From positions 1-12,675 of the forward strand of contig NZ_CAMYPD010000062.1 in the NCBI RefSeq assembly GCF_947286155.1: 12,675 nucleotides of DNA, read 5' to 3'. The position numbers and the translations under genes were made by a program. This stretch comes from an uncultured Tessaracoccus sp. Lineage in GTDB: Bacteria > Actinomycetota > Actinomycetes > Propionibacteriales > Propionibacteriaceae. Under the pieces are notes generated by a model. It was not told the DNA's origin. It saw only the letters and a list, made by a program, of their open reading frames with translations, and did not search any database. This document shows, in pieces, positions 6,841-12,675 of the stretch. Each line of letters begins with the position of its first letter. Position 1 is the first letter of the stretch.

Positions 6841-8096
6841 TGACTATGCCCCCCAATGCTCCCCGAAACGGGTTCGGTGCGTCGCCGTTCCACACCCCTC
6901 CCGGGCGCCAGGCGCCATCGTGGGCCAACCCCTACGCCCGCCAACCCGGTCAGCCAGGCCAGCCGTGGGGGGCGCCGTCGAATAATCCACCGTGGGGTGC
7001 GCCGTCGCAGGGGTGGCCCGCACCGCAGATGCAGCCGTCACCCCAGCAGCAGTTTGGGCAACCTCAACCGTTCCAGGCAGGGGGATTTGATCCGCGCTAT
7101 CGGCCGGGTCCGCATCCCGGCGGGCCTCCCTTCGCGCCCGGTCAGTACCCGCCGGCCTACCCTTGGCCGCAGCCCAAGAAGAAGTCCGGAAGCCTCTGGT
7201 GGCTCGCGCTACCGGTCGTCGTGCTCGGCATGATGATGGGGTATTTCGTTCTGACCCAGTCCTCGAAGGGGCCAGGCACCACTGGAGGTGGCGGAACACC
7301 GGGCAACGACAACGAGGTTGTCTACGTCAATGAGGAGTACCAGGTCCCTGGTGCGGGGCAGGGGCCTTCCGAGGTGGTGGATCCGTACAACGACCCCGAC
7401 TTGCTCGATCACAATGAGTTCTACCAGCAGAAGGTGCCAGAACCAGTGCGCTGCGATGCGCCCGACGTGTCTGACGTCCGCAATGTTGATGAACTGGAAC
7501 AACGCCTTCAAGCTCTGTCTGAATGTCTCACGCGCACCTTTGGTCCGCCGCTCGAAGCCGCAGGGTATGAGCCGTATCAGCCGCGCGTCATGGTCTACGA
7601 AGGCAACGGCGGCAACAGCCCATGTGGTGAGCTGGAGCCCCGGAATGCGTTCTTCTGCGGAGCGAATCAGGGCATCTACTTCTCCGCCGATCTGGTGGAT
7701 ATCATCGGCGACGACCAGACCGTCTGGGACTACGTGATGGCGCACGAGTATGGGCACAACGTGCAGGGCCGCAACGGCATCCTGGTGCAGCGGCATTACT
7801 CGATGCGCGATGCCAAGAGTAAGTCACAGGCGTTCGAGTTGAACCGTCGCCTCGAGGTGCAGGCCGATTGCCTCGCCGCGTCGTTCATTCAGTCGACCAC
7901 CGTCTCGCTGGGGTATGACGCAGGCGATTACCGCTCCGTGGTGAAGGCTGCGGAGTTCGTGGGCGATCCGCCGGATGCCGAGGAACCGCTCCACGGGGTG
8001 AGCGCATCGCGAGGGCTCTGGACGGAGCGAGGGCTGAAGGCATCGACGTACCAAGAGTGCAATACCTTCGTCGCGCCTTCTAGCGAAGTGAAGTAG
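6840..8096 (+). CDS. Membrane-anchored neutral zinc metallopeptidase (YpfJ/Zn_peptidase family)
   Basis: This 418-residue protein is probably a type II membrane protein. A proline-, glycine- and glutamine-rich segment (1-111, with PWGAPS occurring twice) is followed by KKK and one helix, WWLALPVVVLGMMMGYFVL, at 120-138. A Gly/Thr-rich linker leads to the extracellular peptidase domain (about 160-415). The zinc motif HEYGH is at 302-306, and the third-ligand region RRLEVQADCLAASF spans 336-349. HGVSASRGLWTERG near 385-398 and ECNTF at 406-410 also match the putative neutral zinc metallopeptidase family (PF04228). Six cysteines in the outer domain could form disulphides. The start is GTG at 6840, with ATG at 6846 (codon 3) as the alternative; neither has a good ribosome site. 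Substrates are unknown. The gene converges on the acetyltransferase gene. Confidence 0.9.
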   Translation: MTMPPNAPRNGFGASPFHTPPGRQAPSWANPYARQPGQPGQPWGAPSNNPPWGAPSQGWPAPQMQPSPQQQFGQPQPFQAGGFDPRYRPGPHPGGPPFAPGQYPPAYPWPQPKKKSGSLWWLALPVVVLGMMMGYFVLTQSSKGPGTTGGGGTPGNDNEVVYVNEEYQVPGAGQGPSEVVDPYNDPDLLDHNEFYQQKVPEPVRCDAPDVSDVRNVDELEQRLQALSECLTRTFGPPLEAAGYEPYQPRVMVYEGNGGNSPCGELEPRNAFFCGANQGIYFSADLVDIIGDDQTVWDYVMAHEYGHNVQGRNGILVQRHYSMRDAKSKSQAFELNRRLEVQADCLAASFIQSTTVSLGYDAGDYRSVVKAAEFVGDPPDAEEPLHGVSASRGLWTERGLKASTYQECNTFVAPSSEVK

Positions 8097-8154
8097 CGCC
8101 GACGACCTCCGTCGCTCAGGCGGGTCGCTGGCGCAGCGCCTATCCGAGTGGTTG

Positions 8155-8634
8155 TTACGCGACGAGCGACTTCTTGTAGATGGCGTAGTACTCGGCGGGC
8201 TCGGTGGTGTCGTCCACCTGTGGCACCTCCGGATCCTCGACGATCAAGTGCTCACCGATGGGGGAGTAGCCGAGAGAGACATACAGCGGGATCGCCTTTT
8301 CGTTATTCGGATCGACGGCGAGGAACACCGCTTCGTGCCCGCGATTACGTGCTTCCTCTTCGAGCCACTGAGACAGCGCCCGCCCGGCTCCGCGGCGACG
8401 AGCCTGCGGGTACACCCACATATTCCGCAGCTCAGGTGCCCACTGGTAGTCCTCGGTGATGTCCAGCAGCGCAGTGCCGAGCGGCTCGTCATCGTCGAAT
8501 GCGGCAGCGAAGAGCAGGGTTCCCTCGGCGGCCGCCTCGAAGTGAACATCGACGAGGTTTAGATCTGGGCGCGCCTGATGTTCGCGTAGCGCGGGAAGGT
8601 CGCGTTCCTCGACAAGGCGTACGACGATAGGCAT
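8155..8634 (-). CDS. GNAT-family N-acetyltransferase
   Basis: This 159-residue cytosolic enzyme is predicted to transfer an acetyl group from acetyl-CoA to an amine acceptor that cannot be deduced. The acetyl-CoA pyrophosphate-binding motif A is MWVYPQARRRGAGRAL at 72-87, with the R/Q-x-x-G-x-G core ending at G84, followed by the helix LSQWLEEEARNRG. Motif B is LAVDPNNEKAIPLYVSLGY at 105-123, with the usual N, A, LY and GF/Y positions. Length and layout are typical of a single GNAT domain. The ATG at 8634 follows a purine-rich GAGGAGAG ribosome site. No partner gene is near: it converges on the peptidase gene with a 58-nt gap and diverges from rpsO. A small-molecule or antibiotic acetyltransferase, or a protein acetyltransferase, is equally possible. 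Confidence 0.88.
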   Translation of the reverse strand: MPIVVRLVEERDLPALREHQARPDLNLVDVHFEAAAEGTLLFAAAFDDDEPLGTALLDITEDYQWAPELRNMWVYPQARRRGAGRALSQWLEEEARNRGHEAVFLAVDPNNEKAIPLYVSLGYSPIGEHLIVEDPEVPQVDDTTEPAEYYAIYKKSLVA

Positions 8635-8657
8635 GGCCTCTCCTCACAGTTGCTCGA

Positions 8658-8684
8658 ACGATATGGTGTGAGCCTACCCGTCAA
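8658..8684 (-). promoter_or_regulatory. Candidate promoter of the GNAT gene
   Basis: On the minus strand TTGACG (8684-8679) is a good -35 box. It is followed after a rather short 15-nt spacer by TATCGT (8663-8658), which fits TAnnnT. The implied start lies shortly before the GAGGAGAG ribosome site. It is back to back with the rpsO promoter candidate, the two -35 boxes being 8 nt apart. Confidence 0.4.
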
Positions 8685-8692
8685 GGGCGCAG

Positions 8693-8722
8693 TTGGGGGA
8701 AGGAGCGTCCAAGTGGTAGCAT
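8693..8722 (+). promoter_or_regulatory. rpsO: Candidate rpsO promoter
   Basis: TTGGGG (8693-8698), an 18-nt spacer and TAGCAT (8717-8722) form a plausible vegetative promoter. It predicts a transcription start near 8729 and an rpsO leader of about 88 nt. The same TAGCAT hexamer occurs upstream of pnp (9264-9269). Confidence 0.5.
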
Positions 8723-8728
8723 CGCGGG

Positions 8729-8816
8729 GTTGCCGTTTGATCGGCCACGGCCCAAGAAGAGCTCCGACAGCACCCGCGACCGGAGCGCCGTGCAGCGAGC
8801 TGGAAGGAGCACCATT
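8729..8816 (+). promoter_or_regulatory. Structured rpsO 5' leader, candidate S15 autoregulatory RNA
   Basis: Two perfect stems are visible. The outer one is CACGGC (8746-8751) with GCCGTG (8787-8792), and the inner one is GCTCCG (8761-8766) with CGGAGC (8781-8786). The 3' arms abut; the 5' arms are separated by a 9-nt purine-rich bulge, CCAAGAAGA. The same 5' segment GCTCC (8761-8765) can instead pair with GGAGC of the ribosome-binding site (8806-8810), which gives a simple way to block translation. S15 is known to regulate its own mRNA through various leader structures in several phyla. That this leader binds S15 is inference. Confidence 0.5.
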
Positions 8817-9080
8817 ATGGACGCTGCGGAAAAGAAGAAGATTATCGAAGAGTACGCCACCAAGCCTGGTGACACCGGCTCGCCCGACGTGCAGATCGCG
8901 CTGCTCAGCAAGCGCATCTCGCACCTCACCGAGCACCTCAAGACCCACAAGGGCGACCACCACTCCCGTCGTGGTCTGATGCTGATGGTTGGTCAACGTC
9001 GTCGTCTGCTCAACTACGTCGCGAAGCAGGACATCGAGCACTACCGTGAGCTGATCGCTCGCCTCGGTCTGCGTCGCTGA
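8817..9080 (+). CDS. rpsO: 30S ribosomal protein S15
   Basis: This 87-residue primary rRNA-binding protein assembles early on the central domain of 16S rRNA. Family signatures are clear: DTGSPDVQIALLSKRI (19-34), LTEHLKTHKGDHHSRRGL (37-54), MLVGQRR-like MLMVGQRRRLLNYV (55-68) and the C-terminal YRELIARLGLRR. The length is close to the usual 88-89. The ATG at 8817 is fixed by GAAGGAG at 8803-8809 with 7 nt spacing; an upstream extension to 8730 would run through the leader and lacks family similarity. The gene lies just before pnp, the classic order in many bacteria. It ends at a strong intrinsic terminator 40 nt after the stop, so most transcription should stop before pnp. Confidence 0.98.
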   Translation: MDAAEKKKIIEEYATKPGDTGSPDVQIALLSKRISHLTEHLKTHKGDHHSRRGLMLMVGQRRRLLNYVAKQDIEHYRELIARLGLRR

Positions 9081-9120
9081 GTCTTCGTAGGCGGATCGCT
9101 TCGAGCGAGCCGGAATAAGC

Positions 9121-9167
9121 AATGTGGGATTCCACCGTTTTTGGTGGAATCCCACATTCTTTTTTTG
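9121..9167 (+). terminator. Strong intrinsic terminator after rpsO
   Basis: A perfect 16-bp stem, AATGTGGGATTCCACC (9121-9136) with its complement at 9143-9158, closes a GTTTTT loop. A C and eight Ts (9160-9167) follow. This is a textbook Rho-independent terminator. It belongs to the same sequence family as the one after dapB (9121-9136 aligns with 12590-12605). Confidence 0.95.
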
Positions 9168-9263
9168 GGCGGGGTGCCGTCTGGCTGCAGGGGAGACGTC
9201 GGGTGGGTGTGTCGTCGGGCCGCCTTGGGCCGTCGAATACGGGGCATTTCGCATCGTGTCCGC

Positions 9264-9269
9264 TAGCAT
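9264..9269 (+). promoter_or_regulatory. pnp: Possible -10 box of pnp
   Basis: TAGCAT fits TAnnnT and is identical to the rpsO -10 candidate. No good -35 is seen at 17-18 nt upstream (GGGGCA at 9241-9246). A separate pnp promoter is expected because a strong terminator closes rpsO. The predicted start is near 9276, giving a leader of about 160 nt. Confidence 0.4.
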
Positions 9270-9274
9270 GGACG

Positions 9275-9436
9275 ATGACAACCGCATAGATAGTCTCATC
9301 GCCGCCCAACCGGAGTGGCTCTGGTCCTCGGTAGTGGCCTTCGGGTGTGATTCCCCGCGGGCCTCGATCGAAGACCGGGTGCTCCACGGCGGTTCGTCAT
9401 GTTTGGGCGGCACTAGGCGAAAGGACCCCTGCACCC
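9275..9436 (+). promoter_or_regulatory. pnp 5' leader with two crossing long-range stems
   Basis: This 162-nt stretch fills most of the 356-bp rpsO-pnp gap. ATGACAACCGC (9275-9285) pairs with GCGGTT-C-GTCAT (9389-9400), giving 11 bp with one bulged C. GCCGCCCAA (9301-9309) pairs perfectly with TTGGGCGGC (9403-9411), 9 bp. The arms interleave, so the two stems either form a pseudoknot or exclude each other. A small hairpin CCGGAG-TGG-CTCTGG lies at 9310-9324. The second stem ends 8 nt before the AAAGGA ribosome site (9420-9425). In E. coli and Streptomyces the pnp leader or intergenic hairpin is cut by RNase III, and in E. coli PNPase uses this to repress itself; a similar role here is inference. 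Confidence 0.5.
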
Positions 9437-11647
9437 ATGGCAGGACTTGAATACACCGAAGCCGTGATCGATAACGGCTCGTACGGCAAACACGTCGTGC
9501 GCTTCGAATCGGGCCAGCTCGCGCAACAGGCCGACGGCTCCGCAGCCGTCTACATCGACGACGACACCATGCTGCTTGCCGCCACTTGCGCGCAGAAGAC
9601 GCCGCGTGACGCCATCGATTTCTTCCCGCTCACCGTCGACATCGAAGAGCGCATGTACGCGGCTGGCAAGATCCCCGGCTCCTTCTTCCGACGCGAGGGC
9701 CGCCCCGGCGAGGCCGCCATCCTGGCCGCTCGCCTCATCGACCGCCCGCTGCGCCCCGCGTTCGTCAAGGGTCTGCGCAACGAAGTGCAGGTCATTGTCA
9801 CCGTCATGGCGCTGAACCCCGACGTGTACTACGACGTCGTCGCCATCAACGCCGCATCCATGGCCACCCAGCTGGCTGGCCTGCCGTTCTCCGGCCCCAT
9901 CGGCGGTGTCCGCGTCGCACTCATCGACGACACCTGGGTGTGTTTCCCCACCGTCGAGCAGGTGCAGAAGTCGACCTTCCAGATGGTGGTTGCCGGGCGC
10001 GTCCTCGACGACGGCGACGTCGCCATCATGATGGTGGAGGCTGGCGGCACCGACGCCACTTGGGAGCTCGTGCGCGGTGGCAAGACCGCCCCGACTGAGG
10101 AGGTCGTCGGGCAGGGCCTCGAGGCCGCAAAGCCGTTCATTAAGACGCTGTGCGACGCCCAGGCTGAACTCGCCGCCAAGCTGCCGAAGGAAACCTACGA
10201 CTTCCCGGTCTTCCTCGACTACCAGGACGACGTGTACGCCGCCGTCGAGGAACTCGCGAAGGATCGCATTTCCGAGGCGATGACCATCCCGGGCAAGCAG
10301 GAGCGCGACGACGCCACGCACGCCATCCGCCAGGATGTGCAGGAGCAGCTCGCTGAGAAGTTTGAAGATCGCGAGAACGAGATCGCCGCTGCGCTGAAGG
10401 CCATCACGAAGAAGATCGTCCGTCACCGCACCCTCACCGAAGGCGTGCGTATCGACGGGCGCGGTGTCACCGATATTCGTGCGCTGTCCGCCGAGGTCGC
10501 CGTCGTGCCGCGCGTGCACGGCTCGGCGCTGTTCCAGCGCGGCGAGACGCAGATCCTCGGTGTGTCTACGCTGAACATGCTGGACATGGAGCAGAAGATC
10601 GACACGCTCTCGCCCGAGCACACCAAGCGCTACATGCACAACTACAACTTCCCGCCGTACTCCACGGGCGAGACGGGGCGCGTCGGCTCTCCGAAGCGTC
10701 GCGAGGTCGGCCACGGCGCGCTCGCCGAGCGCGCACTCGTGCCGGTCCTGCCCACGCGCGAGGAGTTCCCCTACGCCATCCGCCAGGTCTCCGAGGCGCT
10801 GGGCTCGAACGGCTCCACCTCGATGGGCTCGGTGTGTGCATCGACGATGTCGCTGCTGAACGCCGGTGTGCCGCTGCGCGCCGCCGTTGCGGGTATCGCC
10901 ATGGGTCTCATGAGTGAGGAGCTCGACGGCGAGACGCACTACGTCGCGCTCACCGACATCCTTGGTGCGGAAGACGCCCTGGGTGACATGGACTTCAAGG
11001 TGGCCGGCACCCGCGACTTCGTCACCGCGCTCCAGCTGGACACGAAGCTCAACGGCATTCCGGCCAGCGAGCTGCAGAAGGCCTTGCTGCAGGCCCGCGA
11101 CGCGCGTCACACGCTGCTCGACGTGATGGGCGAGGCCATCGATGTTCCGGACGAGATGAGCCCCTACGCGCCGCGTATCGTCGCGATCAAGGTGCCCGTC
11201 GACAAGATCGGTGAGGTCATCGGCCCGAAGGGCAAGATGATCAACCAGATCCAGGACGAGACTGGCGCCAACATCTCGATCGAAGACGACGGCACCGTGT
11301 ACGTGGGCGCTGAGGACGGCGCAGCCGCCGACGCGGCCATCGCCCAGATCAACGCCATCGCCAACCCGCACATGCCGGAGAAGGGCGAGCGGTTCCTCGG
11401 TACCGTCGTGAAGACCACCACCTTCGGCGCGTTCGTGTCGCTGCTGCCTGGCAAGGACGGCCTGCTGCACATCTCGAAGCTGCGCGCGCTCGCCGGTGGC
11501 AAGCGTGTCGAGAACGTCGACGATGTGGTCAGCGTTGGCCAGAAGCTCCAGGTGGAGATCTCCGACATCGACGATCGCGGCAAGCTCTCGCTCGTGCCCG
11601 TCATCGAGGAAGAAGAGAAGCAGGAGGACAACTCCGAGGAGGAGTGA
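9437..11647 (+). CDS. pnp: Polynucleotide phosphorylase (PNPase)
   Basis: This 736-residue enzyme degrades RNA 3' to 5' with phosphate and can add tails in reverse. Actinobacterial homologues were also described as guanosine pentaphosphate synthetases (gpsI). Domains in order are: first RNase PH core with FFRREGRP (83-90) and RLIDRPLRP (99-107); helical linker (about 225-325); second RNase PH core (about 335-560) with GHGALAERAL (425-434), GSNGSTSMGSVCAST (456-470) and the acidic active-site cluster AEDALGDMD (D513, D517, D519); KH domain with GPKG at 596-599; S1 domain at about 650-722; and an acidic tail EEEEKQEDNSEEE. The usual start is ATG at 9437, with AAAGGA at 9420-9425 (11 nt, rather long). 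An upstream GTG at 9347 would translate the leader and is rejected. The protein is full length with no disruption. It forms trimers in the cytosol. Confidence 0.98.
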   Translation: MAGLEYTEAVIDNGSYGKHVVRFESGQLAQQADGSAAVYIDDDTMLLAATCAQKTPRDAIDFFPLTVDIEERMYAAGKIPGSFFRREGRPGEAAILAARLIDRPLRPAFVKGLRNEVQVIVTVMALNPDVYYDVVAINAASMATQLAGLPFSGPIGGVRVALIDDTWVCFPTVEQVQKSTFQMVVAGRVLDDGDVAIMMVEAGGTDATWELVRGGKTAPTEEVVGQGLEAAKPFIKTLCDAQAELAAKLPKETYDFPVFLDYQDDVYAAVEELAKDRISEAMTIPGKQERDDATHAIRQDVQEQLAEKFEDRENEIAAALKAITKKIVRHRTLTEGVRIDGRGVTDIRALSAEVAVVPRVHGSALFQRGETQILGVSTLNMLDMEQKIDTLSPEHTKRYMHNYNFPPYSTGETGRVGSPKRREVGHGALAERALVPVLPTREEFPYAIRQVSEALGSNGSTSMGSVCASTMSLLNAGVPLRAAVAGIAMGLMSEELDGETHYVALTDILGAEDALGDMDFKVAGTRDFVTALQLDTKLNGIPASELQKALLQARDARHTLLDVMGEAIDVPDEMSPYAPRIVAIKVPVDKIGEVIGPKGKMINQIQDETGANISIEDDGTVYVGAEDGAAADAAIAQINAIANPHMPEKGERFLGTVVKTTTFGAFVSLLPGKDGLLHISKLRALAGGKRVENVDDVVSVGQKLQVEISDIDDRGKLSLVPVIEEEEKQEDNSEEE

Positions 11648-11667
11648 GTTCCGTTCATCCAAGTGAT

Positions 11668-11706
11668 CACGGCCGGCCATTGCTCTTCGGGGCAAGGCCG
11701 GCCGTG
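11668..11706 (+). terminator. Long UUCG-capped hairpin after pnp, without U-tract
   Basis: CACGGCCGGCC (11668-11678) pairs with GGCCGGCCGTG (11696-11706). After one bulged A, TTGCTC pairs with GGGCAA (one G-U) around a TTCG tetraloop. That is about 17 bp in total, starting 20 nt past the pnp stop. There is no run of Ts afterwards. It is either an actinobacterial-type terminator without U-tract or an RNA 3'-end stabiliser, notable next to a 3' exonuclease gene. Confidence 0.7.
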
Positions 11707-11793
11707 GCGCGTTCGTGGGCGGTCGCATCCTTGGTGCGGACCCTGCTGGTAGAACTGAAGTAGTACGAAGCGATGGACTCGCCCGAACCATGC

Positions 11794-11800
11794 AGGAGGT
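11794..11800 (+). promoter_or_regulatory. dapB: Consensus ribosome-binding site of dapB
   Basis: AGGAGGT lies 7 nt before the ATG at 11808. It decides the start against in-frame upstream candidates (an ORF open from 11715), whose extra residues have no DapB similarity. Confidence 0.9.
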
Positions 11801-11807
11801 AACCAGC

Positions 11808-12551
11808 ATGAACGCAACTAAGGTTGGCGTCTTTGGCGTCAGCGGCAAGATGGGTAGCCAGGTGGTGACAGCCGTCGAGGAAGCCGAAGGCATGGTGTTC
11901 GCAGGCGGCTCCGATCTTGAGGCACCCCGAGAAGACATCAAGGATGCCCAGGTGGTCGTCGACTTCACCCATCCCGATGCGGTGATGGACAGCATTGAAT
12001 GGGCACTTGAACGCGGCCTGGACATGGTGATCGGCACCACAGGCTTCGACGAGGACAGGCTGCAGCGTGTGCGCACGTTGTGCGACGAGCACCCCGACGT
12101 GGGCGTGCTCATCGCATCGAACTTCTCCATCGGGGCGAATTTGTTGATGCGGTTCTCGGAACTCGCGGCGAAGTACTACCCGTCGGTGGAGATTGTGGAG
12201 CTGCACCATCCCAACAAGGCCGACGCCCCGTCGGGCACAGCGACGACGACCGCGCAACGGATCGCTGCGGTGCGCGAGGAAGAACGCATGGACGCGGTGC
12301 CGGATGCGACGGTGCACGACGAGCTGGGTGCCCGTGGCGCGCAGGTCGAGGGGATTCACGTGCACGCGGTGCGCCTGCAGGGGCTCGTTGCGCACCAGGA
12401 GGTGCTCTTTGGTGCGGCCGGTGAGAGCCTCACCATCCGCCACGACTCCTTCGACAGAGCCTCGTTCATGCCCGGCGTGATTGTCGCAATCGAGCACGTG
12501 CGCACCCACAAGGGCCTCACCCTTGGGCTCTCCGACGTGTTGGGAATCTGA
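11808..12551 (+). CDS. dapB: 4-hydroxy-tetrahydrodipicolinate reductase
   Basis: This 247-residue cytosolic enzyme reduces 4-hydroxy-tetrahydrodipicolinate with NAD(P)H to tetrahydrodipicolinate in the diaminopimelate/lysine pathway, which feeds peptidoglycan. The nucleotide-binding motif GVFGVSGKMGS is at 7-17, VVVDFTHPDAV follows at about 47-57, then GTTGF and ASNFSIGANL. The catalytic region is ELHHPNKADAPSGTA, with the conserved His-His, Lys and SGTA elements. The C-terminal GIHVHAVRLQGLVAHQEVLFG is also typical. The length matches actinobacterial DapB. ATG at 11808 has a perfect AGGAGGT. The gene stands alone: a hairpin separates it from pnp and an intrinsic terminator follows 38 nt after the stop. 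A promoter in 11707-11790 is likely, but no convincing box was found. Some actinobacteria carry a peptidase gene between pnp and dapB; none is present here. Confidence 0.96.
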   Translation: MNATKVGVFGVSGKMGSQVVTAVEEAEGMVFAGGSDLEAPREDIKDAQVVVDFTHPDAVMDSIEWALERGLDMVIGTTGFDEDRLQRVRTLCDEHPDVGVLIASNFSIGANLLMRFSELAAKYYPSVEIVELHHPNKADAPSGTATTTAQRIAAVREEERMDAVPDATVHDELGARGAQVEGIHVHAVRLQGLVAHQEVLFGAAGESLTIRHDSFDRASFMPGVIVAIEHVRTHKGLTLGLSDVLGI

Positions 12552-12589
12552 CGCGTCTGAGTCAGCCACCCAGCCCCACTCACATAAGG

Positions 12590-12632
12590 AATGCTGGAAC
12601 CCACCCAAAACGGTGGGTTCCAGCATTCTTTA
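12590..12632 (+). terminator. Intrinsic terminator after dapB
   Basis: A perfect 16-bp stem, AATGCTGGAACCCACC (12590-12605) with its complement at 12612-12627, closes a CAAAAC loop and is followed by CTTTAT. The U-tract is shorter than in the rpsO terminator. ATAAGG just before the stem mirrors CTTTAT after it, so it may also work on the opposite strand. Confidence 0.88.
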
Positions 12633-12675
12633 TCGACGACGCCCGAGCGCGCCGCAGATGATTGAGTAGCGCCCG

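Noticed and set aside
8097..8154. Search for a bidirectional terminator between the convergent peptidase and GNAT genes
   Set aside because: Only a weak 5-bp stem (CGACG with CGTCG, 8100-8114) and a GGCGCAGCGCC palindrome without usable loop were seen; no T-run.
9347..9436. GTG at 9347 as an extended pnp start
   Set aside because: The extra 30 residues have no PNPase similarity and lie in the structured leader. MAGLEYTEAV at 9437 matches the usual N-terminus.
9268..9450. Possible 60-codon upstream ORF through the pnp leader overlapping the pnp start
   Set aside because: Its ATG overlaps the -10 candidate, so it would precede the transcription start. It has no ribosome site and no recognisable protein character.
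11731..11766. TTGGTG with TAGAAC or TAGTAC as a dapB promoter
   Set aside because: Spacings are 13 and 24 nt and neither hexamer ends in T, so the match is too poor to list.
11715..11807. In-frame upstream extension of dapB
   Set aside because: No DapB similarity, whereas a perfect AGGAGGT sits 7 nt before the ATG at 11808.
9413..12130. A 905-codon open frame on the minus strand spanning pnp, the hairpin and part of dapB
   Set aside because: It is the antisense shadow of strongly G/C-biased codons in pnp and dapB. Its product is Asp/His/Leu/Gly-rich with no recognisable domain, and it crosses a terminator-like hairpin.
12630..12675. Possible C-terminus of a convergent minus-strand gene (reading GRYSIICGALGRRR then TAA)
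   Set aside because: Only about 14 codons lie in the window and match no family I recognise. It may be real, since the terminator could serve both strands, but it cannot be supported.

Overview
The window looks like chromosome from a high-GC actinobacterium. Third codon positions are strongly G/C biased, GTG starts and ATGA overlaps are common, possible -10 boxes follow the TAnnnT pattern, and the rpsO, pnp and dapB products resemble actinobacterial forms. Propionibacteriales is only a hunch. No mobile element, tRNA, rRNA or CRISPR array was seen.

Region 1 (1-5045, + strand): a tightly packed operon. It opens with a broken 3' remnant of a hotdog (PaaI-like) thioesterase. Next comes an AMP-forming acyl-CoA ligase, then a complete NitT/TauT-type ABC importer made of two different permeases, an ATPase and a lipoprotein substrate-binding protein. 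The joints are GTGA or ATGA overlaps or gaps of 1-11 nt. The set suggests uptake of an organic acid (identity unknown) followed by CoA activation inside the cell.

Region 2 (5055-8634): three separately transcribed genes. A secreted or membrane DUF2207 protein (- strand) converges on the operon with a 9-nt gap. It diverges from a membrane-anchored neutral zinc metallopeptidase (+ strand); the 99-bp spacer between them holds a perfect 8-3-8 inverted repeat and a possible leaderless promoter. A GNAT acetyltransferase (- strand) follows.

Region 3 (8635-12675): a housekeeping block on the + strand. It contains rpsO with a structured leader, a very strong intrinsic terminator, pnp with its own promoter and a leader able to form two crossing stems, a long UUCG-capped hairpin, dapB, and a second terminator closely related to the first. 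The rpsO-pnp pair links ribosome assembly and RNA turnover; both genes are classic cases of autoregulation through leader RNA, and both leaders here show foldable structure. dapB serves lysine and diaminopimelate synthesis.

The most interesting items are the transporter/ligase operon, the two candidate regulatory leaders, and the pair of covarying terminators.
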